DNA from: Erysipelotrichaceae bacterium
Lineage (GTDB): Bacteria; Bacillota_I; Bacilli_A; Erysipelotrichales; Erysipelotrichaceae
Assembly: GCA_017404205.1 (NCBI GenBank)
Contig: JAFRCV010000002.1
Coordinates: 114,640-178,639, forward strand
Direction: 5' to 3'
Length of the DNA: 64,000 bases
The notes below the pieces were generated by a model. That model had not been told where the DNA came from and did not search any database. It saw only the letters and a list, made by a program, of their open reading frames with translations. Numbering within the stretch: position 1 is the stretch's first letter; each line of letters begins with the position of its first letter. Of the stretch, positions 42,972 through 53,500 are shown piece after piece. A program made the translations under genes and the position numbers.

Positions 42972-43499
42972 TTACTTATTATTATTTCTTTTTTCTAATG
43001 CGTTTTTTACAACATCTAATCCTTTACTGGCAAGTGTTAATACCGCAAGCTTTGCTTGATTAATTTTATGTTGTGTTTCTGGACTATTATAGAAATCAAC
43101 AAGTGCATCTTTTGCTTTTAAAACAACATTAGCTGCATTTTGAACATTTTCATTTTTCATGAATTTTTCCATTGTTGATTCTTCCTTTTCTTCATCTTTT
43201 AATTCTAAATCTTCAGGAAGAAGTTCGTTTATTTTAGTAAAAGCGTATTCTTTTGCGTTTTGACATTTTTCATCTACTCGATCAAGAAAATTATTTAATT
43301 CTTCTTCATTGTCAATTCTATCTACAGCGCTTTTAAGCTTAACTGCTGCTTCATTTACGACATCAATAGTTTTATCTGCTACAGCTTTAATCTTTTCAAC
43401 TATTTCTTCATCTAATTCAAAATTAGAAAGATCTGCTTTAGCTTTGATGTCACTTGTGATATCTTGCATCTTCTTAATTGTTTCATTAAATCTACTCAT
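42972..43499 (-). CDS. Hypothetical helical protein
   Basis: A 175-residue, highly charged, almost wholly helical protein (MSRFNETIKKMQDITSDIKA; VADKTIDVVNEAAVKLKSAV; LTLASKGLDVVKNALEK). No enzymatic motif, signal or membrane segment is seen. The start at 43499 is set by GGAGGTG just upstream; a longer frame from 43514 would contain this ribosome binding site. It resembles in style the YtxH-like protein at 36620 but has no membrane anchor. It is divergent from the XpaC-like gene. Confidence 0.68.
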   Translation of the reverse strand: MSRFNETIKKMQDITSDIKAKADLSNFELDEEIVEKIKAVADKTIDVVNEAAVKLKSAVDRIDNEEELNNFLDRVDEKCQNAKEYAFTKINELLPEDLELKDEEKEESTMEKFMKNENVQNAANVVLKAKDALVDFYNSPETQHKINQAKLAVLTLASKGLDVVKNALEKRNNNK

Positions 43500-43556
43500 C
43501 ACAAACACCTCCACATATCATTATAACTCAATAAAATTTATTGTATAATCTATTAT

Positions 43557-44531
43557 ATGAGAAGAAGAAGCGGTGGATTTGGGATATTTGGTTTTTTCCT
43601 TTTTATTGTTTTTTTAGGCTATTTTGAAGTTTATGAATTGGCGTCTATATTGTTTTCTTTATTAATTCTTGGTGGAATAGTAGGTTCATTTATTGCGCTT
43701 GGCAAAGCAATTTCTAAAAATATGGAAAGAAGAAATCAAGATCGTGTAAGAGTAGTTAGAAATCAGAATAGTCAAAACAATATTTATTCAAATCAAAATA
43801 CATCAAGAGTAAGTAAATTATCAAATGCTGATTTGATTAAAATAGATAAGAAATTAGCTTCATATTTTAGTACAAATATGGTTTTACCAGTTACAGCAGA
43901 TATTTCATTAACAACACAATCTGGCAAATTCTCTAACATTGATTCTTTATATTTAACTTATAAAGATGAGAAAATATCTAAATTAAGTGAATTTAAAAAT
44001 ACATATTTTCCAATGTATGATAGATTATTAGAATTATTACTTGTCTTTGCGGATAAAGATAATGATGTAATAGCTGCCGAAGTTGAAACACCTACTCCTA
44101 AAAAGAAAGAGAAATTATCTACAAGCGAAAAATATATTGATAAGATCAATGAATTAAATGATGCGATCCCTCAAGAAGAAATCACCAATGGCTTATATCA
44201 AACTTGTGATTTATTGAAACAAATTGAATTATTAAAGGAATCAAAGAGTGATGAAGATAAAGTTAAAAAACTTTATGACTATTATTTGCCAATATTAATT
44301 GATATTTTAGAGAAATATAAAAAGCTTCAAGATAATCCAACTTCAAGTAATGAATTAAAGAAATCAGAAGCACAATTAATTAAGACAATTGTTTTAATTA
44401 ACGAAGCTTTAAAGACAATTGCAGATAGTATGCATGAAGATGATTATATGAATATAAATGCTGATATTAATACACTTCAAAGCTTACTTCAAAAAGATGG
44501 TTATGGCGAAGATCCATTTGGAGAAAAATAA
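43557..44531 (+). CDS. XpaC-like (5-bromo-4-chloroindolyl phosphate hydrolysis family) protein
   Basis: A 324-residue protein. Two N-terminal helices (GIFGFFLFIVFLGYF and SILFSLLILGGIVGSFIALG) anchor it in the membrane; a charged linker follows, and the C-terminal ~130 residues fit the XpaC domain (KLYDYYLPILIDILEKYKKL, then MNINADINTLQSLLQKDGYG). The function of the family is not established; it often neighbours TelA toxic-anion-resistance genes, absent here. There is no Shine-Dalgarno; TATAAT ends seven bases before ATG, so the operon may be leaderless. The stop overlaps the next start by one base. Confidence 0.75.
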   Translation: MRRRSGGFGIFGFFLFIVFLGYFEVYELASILFSLLILGGIVGSFIALGKAISKNMERRNQDRVRVVRNQNSQNNIYSNQNTSRVSKLSNADLIKIDKKLASYFSTNMVLPVTADISLTTQSGKFSNIDSLYLTYKDEKISKLSEFKNTYFPMYDRLLELLLVFADKDNDVIAAEVETPTPKKKEKLSTSEKYIDKINELNDAIPQEEITNGLYQTCDLLKQIELLKESKSDEDKVKKLYDYYLPILIDILEKYKKLQDNPTSSNELKKSEAQLIKTIVLINEALKTIADSMHEDDYMNINADINTLQSLLQKDGYGEDPFGEK

Positions 44532-45112
44532 TGGCTGAACAAGATATATATAAAATAGTTGAAGAAATGAATAGAAATAAAGTATCAAACGATACAAAAA
44601 TAGATAGTATCTATGGTATTTTAGATGAAGTAAAAAGACAAAACGAAAAAGAAACAAGTCGTAAAGTGAATCTTCAATTTAAAGATACATTAGATGATGT
44701 TGATGAAGATGCCACTAAGCGTTCACAGACAAGACTGAGTGATTTAAAAGGAAAAGTTAAGCCTGCTAGAAAGCCCGGATATCCAACTGAAATAAGAGAT
44801 TTTGAAAAGCGTTCTGATTGTTTTATGAATATTATTGCTGCTGTTGATTATGGTGACAATAATGTTGATTATGTTGAAGGACACCGTAAAGCATTAGAGA
44901 AATATTATAATATCGCAAATAATAATTCCAAAGAATTTTATATTGTTGAAGGAAGAGCTAACGATGAACTTAAATCATTAAGAGGTAATGTCACAAATAC
45001 ATATACTAAAGGGTATCGTGATGGCATTGAATATGTTGTTTGGGCATTAAATAAATCAAAAGTTTTATTAAACAAAAAAATAAATCAAGAATTATTAAAT
45101 GAGTTGAGCTAA
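44531..45112 (+). CDS. Hypothetical protein in XpaC-AAA operon
   Basis: A 193-residue hydrophilic protein without signal or membrane segment. The N-terminal ~85 residues are charged and probably coiled or disordered; the C-terminal half (FEKRSDCFMNIIAAVDYGDN, YYNIANNNSKEFYIVEGRAN, YTKGYRDGIEYVVWALNKSK) looks like a folded helical domain. I recognise no family. It overlaps its neighbours on both sides by one base, so translation is coupled with the XpaC-like protein and the ATPase and a shared complex is likely. Confidence 0.72.
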   Translation: MAEQDIYKIVEEMNRNKVSNDTKIDSIYGILDEVKRQNEKETSRKVNLQFKDTLDDVDEDATKRSQTRLSDLKGKVKPARKPGYPTEIRDFEKRSDCFMNIIAAVDYGDNNVDYVEGHRKALEKYYNIANNNSKEFYIVEGRANDELKSLRGNVTNTYTKGYRDGIEYVVWALNKSKVLLNKKINQELLNELS

Positions 45113-47094
45113 TGAAAAAAGAAGAAAGAGAAAAATTATTAGAAGAAGTTTTAAATAAAAAACGTGATTATAATTCAATTTATACTGATTCCTTAAAAGT
45201 TATTGATGCAACTGAAAAAGAATTAAATCGTATGTTAAGCGAAAATAAAAAAGGCATTGATGAACTTGTGAATAAAGATAATTATAATGATGCTTATTTA
45301 AATTCATTAAAGAATCAAATGGAAAATGATTTCAATGTGAAAATTGATGTGCCAGAAAAGGTTGTTGTTGGTAAAGCATCAAAAGAAGTTTTTGATTTAA
45401 TTGAAAAAGAATTAAAAGAAACAATTGTTGGTCAAGATGAAGCTTGTGAAAGACTATGCATGGCATTTAGAAGACCATATATAACTGGCAGTGATCCAAA
45501 AAAAGTTAGAAATTCCATTGTTGTTTATGGAACTAATGGTACAGGAAGGCATCAGCTTATTAATAGTATGGGCCAATTATTAAAAAAGAATGGCCTGACT
45601 GTTTCAAGTGAAGTTTATGTTTTAGATATGAAGAGATATCAATCTTCTACTCAAGAAATATTGTTTCTTCAAGATTTATATGTTGCTTTAGTGGGTAAAA
45701 ATCCAATTATTTTAATTGAAAATTTTAAAGAAGCATCACCTATATTTAATCGCATGCTTAGTGAACTTGTATTAGATGGAAGGTGTTTATTAAATCAAAG
45801 ATATACATTCGCTAACAACCAACTTCAAGAAGCTACTGCTAAATTAAGCAAAGATGTTATTGACCACTTAGATGGTAATGATAAAACATTAGTATTTATT
45901 TCTGAAGATAACCCAACAAAGCTAATGGATGTCTTTGGCAAATCTTTTGTAGATAAAATTGAAGATAAGATTCAAACAGTTAAATTTTCTGAAGAAGCTT
46001 TAACCAAAATTATTGAACAATTATTAAAAGATTTAGAGTTAAAGAGTGAAACCCAATTTGAACTTGATTTAATAATCGATGATTCTTTAAAGACATACTT
46101 AAAGGAGAATTATGAACCTAATGATGGTATTGATTCTTTAACACCAATTATCAATAAAATCTATAATTGTTTAGTTAATATAACATTAAAGAATGACGGT
46201 CTTAATTCTTTAACTTTAATCTATGATGAAACAATTAAAGCTAGATTTAATGAGAAAGAACTTGATTTAGACATTGTTGATGATGAATCACAAGAAAGAA
46301 AAGAAATACAAGCAGAATTGGATGAAATTGTAGGTCTTAATAGTGTTAAAGATTATTTATTATCTCTTGAAAACAATATGAAGATTATGCAGATTAGAAA
46401 ACAAAAAGGTTTGAAGGTAACCGAAGTTTCTAAACATATGATCTTTACAGGAAATCCAGGAACTGGTAAGACAACTATTGCCCGTATCGTTTCAAGAATG
46501 ATGAAGGCGGCTGGTATCTTAAAACAAGGACAATTAGTAGAAGTAACAAGAGCAGATTTAGTAGGTAAATATGTAGGACATACAGCACCACTTACAATGA
46601 ATGTCATCAATAGTGCATTAGGTGGTGTACTATTTATTGATGAAGCATATTCTTTATATCGTGGTAAAGATGATTCGTTTGGTCTTGAAGCCATTGATAC
46701 GATTGTCAAAGGCATGGAAGATCATCGTAATGATTTAATTGTCATCTTAGCTGGTTATACAAAAGAAATGTCCGAATTCTTAACAGCTAATTCAGGATTA
46801 AAGAGTAGATTTGCGAATATCATCCAATTTGATGACTATACTGGTGAAGAAATGATGCTTATTGCTAAATCTATTGCGAAATCAAAAGGCTATTTCTTGA
46901 ATGAAGAATGTGATAAACCTCTACAAGAATATTTCACAATTATTCAAGCTAAGGGTGATCCAAATACTGGTAATGGTAGATTGGCTCGTAATAAGGTAGA
47001 AGAAGCCATCTTAAAACAAGCTAAACGTCTATTAGATAATCCTGATGATGATATCAGTGAATTAAAATTAGAAGATTTCAATTTAAGTGATTAG
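45112..47094 (+). CDS. Double-AAA ATPase, CbxX/CfxQ-like second module
   Basis: A 660-residue protein. Residues 1-85 are coiled; about 95-330 form an AAA-like module that begins VGQDEACERLCMAFRRPYI but has a broken Walker A, GTNGTGRH (140-147), with Arg in the Lys position. The second module (about 400-650) is an intact CbxX/CfxQ AAA ATPase: Walker A GNPGTGKTT (447-455), GKYVGHTAP, Walker B VLFIDEAYSL, and arginine-finger region LKSRFANIIQF. It should remodel a protein partner. Last gene of the operon; its stop lies in the terminator. Confidence 0.88.
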   Translation: MKKEEREKLLEEVLNKKRDYNSIYTDSLKVIDATEKELNRMLSENKKGIDELVNKDNYNDAYLNSLKNQMENDFNVKIDVPEKVVVGKASKEVFDLIEKELKETIVGQDEACERLCMAFRRPYITGSDPKKVRNSIVVYGTNGTGRHQLINSMGQLLKKNGLTVSSEVYVLDMKRYQSSTQEILFLQDLYVALVGKNPIILIENFKEASPIFNRMLSELVLDGRCLLNQRYTFANNQLQEATAKLSKDVIDHLDGNDKTLVFISEDNPTKLMDVFGKSFVDKIEDKIQTVKFSEEALTKIIEQLLKDLELKSETQFELDLIIDDSLKTYLKENYEPNDGIDSLTPIINKIYNCLVNITLKNDGLNSLTLIYDETIKARFNEKELDLDIVDDESQERKEIQAELDEIVGLNSVKDYLLSLENNMKIMQIRKQKGLKVTEVSKHMIFTGNPGTGKTTIARIVSRMMKAAGILKQGQLVEVTRADLVGKYVGHTAPLTMNVINSALGGVLFIDEAYSLYRGKDDSFGLEAIDTIVKGMEDHRNDLIVILAGYTKEMSEFLTANSGLKSRFANIIQFDDYTGEEMMLIAKSIAKSKGYFLNEECDKPLQEYFTIIQAKGDPNTGNGRLARNKVEEAILKQAKRLLDNPDDDISELKLEDFNLSD

Positions 47095-47112
47095 TTATCT
47101 AATCACTTTTTA
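47085..47112 (+). terminator. Terminator overlapping the AAA gene stop
   Basis: Ten-base-pair stem AAGTGATTAG / CTAATCACTT with loop TTAT, then TT and A/T. The TAG stop of the ATPase (47092-47094) is in the stem. Confidence 0.8.
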
Positions 47113-47127
47113 ATATAAAATATAAAT

Positions 47128-48438
47128 ATGCTAAATGATACGATAGTTGCGATAAGCACCGCTTTAAATGCTGGTGCCATTTCGATTGTGAGAATGTCTG
47201 GTGAAGACAGTTTTGAAATTGTTAAAAAGATTAGTGATATTAAGGAAATAGAAGCTAATACAATTAAATATGCTCATATCTATGAAAATAATGAATTATT
47301 AGATGAGGTTTTAATATCTTTCTTTAAAGGTCCTAAATCTTATACAAGAGAAGATATGGTAGAAATCAATTGCCATGGTGGTGTTTATGTCACAAGACAA
47401 ATATTAAATTTATTGTTATCTAAAGGTTGCAGATTGGCTTTAGCAGGAGAATTTTCTAAAAGAGCTTATTTAAATGGACGCATTGATTTAAGTGAAGCAG
47501 AATCAATTAATGATTTGATAAATGCTACTACTAAGCTACAAGCCAAAAGTGCCATAAAGGGAATTGATGGTTCAATAGAAAAATTATTAAATCCAATTAT
47601 GGAAGAAATGAAAGATATTATTTCTTCAATTGAAGTTAATATTGATTATCCAGAATATGATGATGTAAAAATCATGACACATGAAAATATTTTGCCTCAT
47701 ATTAATAAATGGATAATTGATATGAAAGAAATGATTGATAAAGCTGAAAGATTTAGAAACATTAAAAATGGTATTAAAACAGTTATTATTGGCAAGCCTA
47801 ATGTTGGCAAATCTTCTTTATTAAATGCTTTACTTGAAAAAGATAAAGCTATTGTCACTGATATTGCCGGCACCACAAGAGATTTAGTAGAAGGTAGTGT
47901 CAATTTAAAAAATGTGACACTTAATCTAATAGATACAGCAGGAATAAGAGATAGCGAAGATAAAATTGAAAGAATTGGCATTGAAAAATCTAAGGAAGCT
48001 TTAAAGGAAGCAGAACTTGTCATTGTGGTAATAGATGCAACCAATATTGATAAAGAGGATGAAGAATTATTAGATTTAACTAAGGATAAAAAGCGTCTTG
48101 TTGTCTACAACAAATCTGACTTAAATAAAAAAGGCGATATTTCAATAAGTGCCAAAAATAATGATATTGTTTCACTAATAGATAAGATTGAAGAGATGTA
48201 TAAAGATGATCTTACTTTAGTTGATGAAGATATTTTAAATAATGAAAGACAAATATCGTTAATGAAAAAGGCTTTATATGAACTTGAGGAAATGAATAAG
48301 AATATAGATGAAACATCACTTGATGTTATTATGTTGAATCTTGAAGAAAGCTATCATGATTTATGTGAAATACTTGGAAAGGAATATCAAGAGGATCTAA
48401 TCGACCATATGTTTAGAAACTTTTGTTTAGGAAAATAA
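47128..48438 (+). CDS. mnmE: tRNA modification GTPase MnmE
   Basis: With MnmG it makes the 5-carboxymethylaminomethyl modification of wobble uridine in tRNA. At 436 residues: N-terminal folate-binding domain (AISTALNAGAISIVRMSG, FFKGPKSYTREDMVEI), helical domain, and G domain with GKPNVGKSSLLNALL, DIAGTTRDLVEG (G2), DTAGIRD (G3) and YNKSDL (G4). The C-terminus ends FCLGK, with the catalytic Cys of the family. No ribosome binding site is visible; TAAAAT ends six bases before the ATG. It starts a housekeeping run to divIC. Confidence 0.97.
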   Translation: MLNDTIVAISTALNAGAISIVRMSGEDSFEIVKKISDIKEIEANTIKYAHIYENNELLDEVLISFFKGPKSYTREDMVEINCHGGVYVTRQILNLLLSKGCRLALAGEFSKRAYLNGRIDLSEAESINDLINATTKLQAKSAIKGIDGSIEKLLNPIMEEMKDIISSIEVNIDYPEYDDVKIMTHENILPHINKWIIDMKEMIDKAERFRNIKNGIKTVIIGKPNVGKSSLLNALLEKDKAIVTDIAGTTRDLVEGSVNLKNVTLNLIDTAGIRDSEDKIERIGIEKSKEALKEAELVIVVIDATNIDKEDEELLDLTKDKKRLVVYNKSDLNKKGDISISAKNNDIVSLIDKIEEMYKDDLTLVDEDILNNERQISLMKKALYELEEMNKNIDETSLDVIMLNLEESYHDLCEILGKEYQEDLIDHMFRNFCLGK

Positions 48439-49187
48439 TGAATTATTTAGATAGTCACTGTCATATAAACGGTGAAGAATTTATTGATGATTTAGATGCA
48501 GTCTTAAATAATATGTTGAATAATCATGTAACTAAGGCAATGTTGGTATGTGTTAATTTAGATGATTATAAGCGTTCAGTTAAAATAAAAAAGGATGGCA
48601 TTGATTTTAAAATAGCTATTGGTGTATATCCTGAAGATACAAATATTTCTGAAGATATTTTTAAAGAATATTATGAAAAGATGAAGGAAGTAGATGCGAT
48701 TGGTGAAATAGGTTTAGATTATCATTGGTATCCTGAAACTAAAGAAAAACAAAAAGAATTATTTATAAGTCAAATTAAAATCGCTAATCAATTAAATAAA
48801 CCAATAATTGTGCACTCAAGAGAGGCGATGGGTGATTGTTTTGAAATATTAAAAGAACATCACTGTAGAGGTGTGCTACATTGCTATAGCGGTTCAAGCG
48901 AGATGGCTAAAGAACTTTCTAAGATGGGCTATTATATTTCATTGGGTGGTCCTTTAACTTGGAAAAACGCCAAAGAACCTATTGAAGTTGTTAAAAATGT
49001 TCCAATTGATAAATTATTAATTGAAACAGACAGTCCATATTTAACACCTGTACCAAATCGTGGAAAAAGAAATGAGCCAAGCAATGTCATATATGTCGCA
49101 AAAAAGATGGCTGAAATATTAAATATTGAAGAAGAAACTTTATTGAAACAAATAAATTTAAATTACGATAACTTATTTAATCGTTAG
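48438..49187 (+). CDS. TatD-family metal-dependent DNase
   Basis: A 249-residue TIM-barrel hydrolase. Metal residues are in LDSHCHINGEEF (His-x-His), DAIGEIGLDYHW (Glu), PIIVHSREAMGD (His), GVLHCYSGSSEM (His) and LIETDSPYLTPVPNRGKRNE (Asp). TatD enzymes act as 3'-5' DNases in repair; YcfH-type members are of similar length. The start at 48438 is chosen because it overlaps the mnmE stop by one base and matches the family; a longer frame from 48423 would run into mnmE. Confidence 0.94.
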   Translation: MNYLDSHCHINGEEFIDDLDAVLNNMLNNHVTKAMLVCVNLDDYKRSVKIKKDGIDFKIAIGVYPEDTNISEDIFKEYYEKMKEVDAIGEIGLDYHWYPETKEKQKELFISQIKIANQLNKPIIVHSREAMGDCFEILKEHHCRGVLHCYSGSSEMAKELSKMGYYISLGGPLTWKNAKEPIEVVKNVPIDKLLIETDSPYLTPVPNRGKRNEPSNVIYVAKKMAEILNIEEETLLKQINLNYDNLFNR

Positions 49188-49214
49188 TATAATTATTGTG
49201 ATGGAGAAAAAGAT

Positions 49215-49979
49215 ATGAACGGAACATTATTGTTAGTGATGGCAGCGATTGTTGTCTTGATGTTATTTAATAACATTCGCAAAATTAAAGAAATGCGAAA
49301 AGATAATCGTTATGTTGATGCTTATATGAAAGTATTAAGAGGCGAAGAAGATGCTAAAGATAATTTGAATTCTTATATTGAAGCAGAAACAAACGAAACT
49401 ACCAAAAATAGAGCTTTAATTGTAAAAGCGTATGTAGATGATGATCCAAAAAGTGTAATTGAAGCAGTTAATTATGATTTAGTATTTAAACCAAGTGGAC
49501 AATACGATACAAATCATCTAGTTTCTATTTCTGACACTTTTATTTGGTTAATACTTGCATTATCTAAATATAAAGATAATAGAGAAATATTAGATTTAGT
49601 GTATTCAAAGGTTTTCAATGAAGAGTTTAATAAACATGTTGAATATCTAGTATTTAAAGCAGCTTATGAAATTATTTCTAATAAAGAAGAAAAGGATGTA
49701 TCTTTCTTGACTAGTTTATTATCTGGTGATTATGCTGAATATAAATATGATAAACAATTAATTGGCATTTATAAGAAAATGTCTGTTGCATTACTTGTAT
49801 ATAATGGCAATGCCGTTGATAGTGAAGATGAAGATATGCTTAAAGACTTTGTCTTAACACAAGTTGGTGGACGCTTCTTAGAAAATTTAAATTTAAAAGA
49901 AAAATATATCGTCAAAGAAGAAACTGTTCAAGAAAATAATGAAGTAGAAGAAAAGAAAGAAGAAGATAATCAAGAATAA
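49215..49979 (+). CDS. Membrane-anchored hypothetical protein
   Basis: A 254-residue protein with one N-terminal helix (GTLLLVMAAIVVLMLF) and a cytoplasmic helical body suggestive of TPR-like repeats (RYVDAYMKVLRGEEDAKDNL, NRALIVKAYVDDDPKSVIEA). The C-terminus is very acidic (a run of Glu and Lys after residue 235). I recognise no family. GGAG precedes ATG 49215, and a TATAAT just upstream may give a new promoter. It overlaps pth by one base. Confidence 0.72.
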   Translation: MNGTLLLVMAAIVVLMLFNNIRKIKEMRKDNRYVDAYMKVLRGEEDAKDNLNSYIEAETNETTKNRALIVKAYVDDDPKSVIEAVNYDLVFKPSGQYDTNHLVSISDTFIWLILALSKYKDNREILDLVYSKVFNEEFNKHVEYLVFKAAYEIISNKEEKDVSFLTSLLSGDYAEYKYDKQLIGIYKKMSVALLVYNGNAVDSEDEDMLKDFVLTQVGGRFLENLNLKEKYIVKEETVQENNEVEEKKEEDNQE

Positions 49980-50536
49980 TGAAGATTATTGTAGGTCTAG
50001 GAAATCCAGGAAAAGAGTACGCAAAAACCAGACATAATACTGGGTTTTTGGTTATGGATGAAATCTTGAAGAAATTAAATATCGAATTAGATAAAGAAAA
50101 ATATGAAGCACTTTATACCATATATAAATATCAAAATGAGAAAATATATTTTGTTAAGCCTATGACCTATATGAATAATTCAGGAAAAGCTGTAAAAGCT
50201 TTAATGAATTATTATAAATTGAATGTTGATGATTTGCTTGTAATCTATGATGATTTAGATTTGCCTGTTGGCAAGATTCGTTTAAGAGAAAGTGGATCTT
50301 GTGGTGGCCAAAACGGTATGCGAAGTATTATCGATTTGTTAGGAAATCAAAATATCAAAAGAATAAGAGTTGGCATCGGCAAAGACCCACTAATCCCAAC
50401 TGTTGATTATGTGCTTGGAAAAGTAAGCCCAAGTGACAAAAAAGAATATAAAAAAGCATTAGATAAAGCATCTGAAGCCGTTATCTATTATCTAGATAAT
50501 GACTTCAATAAAACAATGAGTATATTTAATTCATGA
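49979..50536 (+). CDS. pth: Peptidyl-tRNA hydrolase
   Basis: Frees tRNA from stalled peptidyl-tRNA. At 185 residues: VGLGNPGKEYAKTRHNTGF contains the catalytic His and the N-terminal Asn; KPMTYMNNSGKAV, IYDDLDLPVGKIRLRESGS (catalytic Asp), GGQNGMRSI and RIRVGIGK follow. It overlaps the previous stop by one base and the mfd start by four (ATGA). The pth-mfd-rqcP-divIC order is a well-conserved Bacillota arrangement. Confidence 0.98.
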   Translation: MKIIVGLGNPGKEYAKTRHNTGFLVMDEILKKLNIELDKEKYEALYTIYKYQNEKIYFVKPMTYMNNSGKAVKALMNYYKLNVDDLLVIYDDLDLPVGKIRLRESGSCGGQNGMRSIIDLLGNQNIKRIRVGIGKDPLIPTVDYVLGKVSPSDKKEYKKALDKASEAVIYYLDNDFNKTMSIFNS

Positions 50537-53500
50537 AATATTTAAACATTTTAAATAAAATTGATGAAACTTTAATAAACAAGAAAGACAATTTTTTTTC
50601 ATTGTCTTATAACAGTTTAATTGAAGAAGCTATAAAGATTGCGTTAAAGGCAATTAAAAGTGATAAGCCAATTATCGTAATAAAAGAAAATAATTATATG
50701 GCAAATCGTTTAAAAGAAATATTGAATTCATATTTTGATAATGAAGAAATAGTTTCCTATTTGCCAGAAGAATCGTTACGTGCTGAAGAGATTGCCACAT
50801 CATTTGAAAATAGAGCTGAAAGACTACTAGCTTTATACAACATCATCACCAACGACAACTTAAAAGTGATTGTTACATCACCATATGGTTTTATTAGACA
50901 TTTACCAGAAAAAGAAATACTAAAGAATAGTATTATTCATCTAAAAAAAGATGATGTTTATGACAAAGACGAATTATTGACAAGACTTATGAAATTAGGA
51001 TATGAAAAAGTATCTCATGTTGAAACACCAATGAGTTTTGCTAGTAGAGGTTATATCGTTGATTTATATTCAGTTAATTATGAAAGACCAGTAAGAATAG
51101 AATTTTTTGATGACATTATTGATTCAATAAGGTTCTTTGATATTAATACACAAAGAACACTAGAAGTAATAGATGAAATAGATATTTGTTTTGGTAAAGA
51201 TGTTTTCTTTAATGATGAAGAAAAGAAGTATCTAAAAGAAAATGTTGATATATTAAGTGGTGAAATAGAATTAAGTCTTGAATATATTGAAGCAGATCAA
51301 TATCAACAATCACAGTATTTTTATTATGCGTATTTTAAGAAAGAACATCTAATAGATTATATTGATGCATATATATATTTAAGTGATGATTATAAAATAA
51401 AAGAACATTTAAAGATGTTAAGTGATGAAACAACATCATATATTAGAGAAATGTATGAAGTTAAAAAGCTACCTCTTAAATTTTATGTCTATGCGGATTT
51501 TAATCGTCTATTAGTAAATAAAAAGACAATTGTTGGTGAACCTTTTAAAGAAGCTTTCTCAAAAATTGATGAAGTTGATTTGCCTTTTGGCAATATTGAT
51601 TATTTAGTTAGTTTAATTGATATTGATAGCCATAAATATAAATTAATTGTTTTAGAAGATAAACAGGCAAGCGATACGATCAATTCATTGACAAAACAAA
51701 AAATACCTTATCAGATTTATACAGATAAATTATATGAGGGTATTAATATTTTATATGGAAGCATATTTGGTGGTTTTAGTATAAATGATTTAGATTTAAT
51801 TATTTATACAAGTGATGAACTATATAAACAAAGAAAGACACACGGACGCTTCTTTAATAAATATGCTGAAGCACGAACTTTAAATTCTTATGAAGAATTA
51901 AATAGAGGGGATTATGTAGTTCATGATCAATATGGCATTGGTCAATATATCGCCATTGAAACAAGAAAAATAAATGGCATATCTTTAGATTATCTAAAGA
52001 TTATTTATAAGGGTAATGATGAATTATTGGTTCCATTATCTCAATTTTCATTAGTAAGAAAATATGTCTCAAAAGATGGAGTGGTGCCAAAATTAAATAA
52101 ACTTGGATCTAAAGAGTGGGCACAAACAAAGAAACGTGTTGAAGAAAGTGTAGATGAAATTGCTGGTCAACTTATTGAATTATATGCTCATCGTAATGAA
52201 GATATAGGTTTTGCTTATAGTAAAGATAATGAATTGCAGAAAGAATTTGAAGATACTTTTGTTTATGATTTAACGCGCGATCAAGAAGTAGCAATCAAAG
52301 AAGTCAAAGAAGATATGGAAAGTAAAAGACCAATGGATCGTTTACTTTGTGGCGATGTTGGCTTTGGCAAGACAGAGGTTGCACTTAGAGCTGCTTTTAA
52401 AGCTGTCAATGATGATAAACAAGTTGCATATCTTTGTCCAACAACGATTCTTTCTTTACAACATTACAATACTTTTAAAGATAGATTAGAAAAATTTCCA
52501 GTACGAGTTGAACTTCTAAATCGTTTTGTGCCTGATAAAAAACAAAAAGAAATAATTAAAGATTTAAAAGATGGCAAGGTGGATGTCATAATCGGCACGC
52601 ATCGTTTACTTTCAAAAGATATTGTTTATAAAGATTTGGGCTTATTAATTATAGATGAAGAACAAAGATTTGGTGTTGAACATAAAGAAATGATTAAGAA
52701 GATGAAAGAATCAATTGATGTTTTATCACTTAGCGCAACACCAATACCAAGAACTTTGCAGATGTCTTTAATTGGTATAAGAGGTCTATCGACTCTTGAT
52801 ACAGCACCTTCAAATCGTTATCCTGTATTAACTTATGTTGTTCATAAAAATGAAAATTTAATAAGAGAAGTAATAATGCGTGAACTTGAAAGAAAGGGAC
52901 AAGTCTTTTTCTTATATAACAATGTAGAAACAATACATAGAGTTGCCAATAAGATATCTAAAGATATTCCTTATGCAAAAGTTGAAGTAGTACATGGACA
53001 AATGAACGCTGATGAAATCGAAGAGGTAATGTTTAAATTCTATAATGGTGAAATTAATGTTTTAGTTTGTACAACAATTGTTGAAACGGGATTAGATGTT
53101 CCAAATGCCAATACAATTATTGTTGATAATGCTCAAAATTTTGGTTTATCACAACTATATCAAATAAAAGGAAGAGTAGGGCGAAGTGATAGAGTTGCTT
53201 ATGCGTATTTATTAATACCTGAAGATAAACAATTAAGTGAAGTATCTACTAAACGTCTTGAAGCAATTAAAGAATTTGCATCTTTAGGAAGTGGATATAA
53301 AATTGCAATGCGTGATTTAACAATAAGGGGAGCTGGTGATTTATTGGGCGCTAAACAATCAGGATTTATTGATAATGTCGGATTAGATTTATATTTGGCA
53401 ATGCTAAATAAAGCAATTAAGACAAAAAAAGGTGAAACAGTTGAAGAAGTCAAAGAAAAAAATAATATCAATATACCTATAGAATCATATATTCCAGCTA

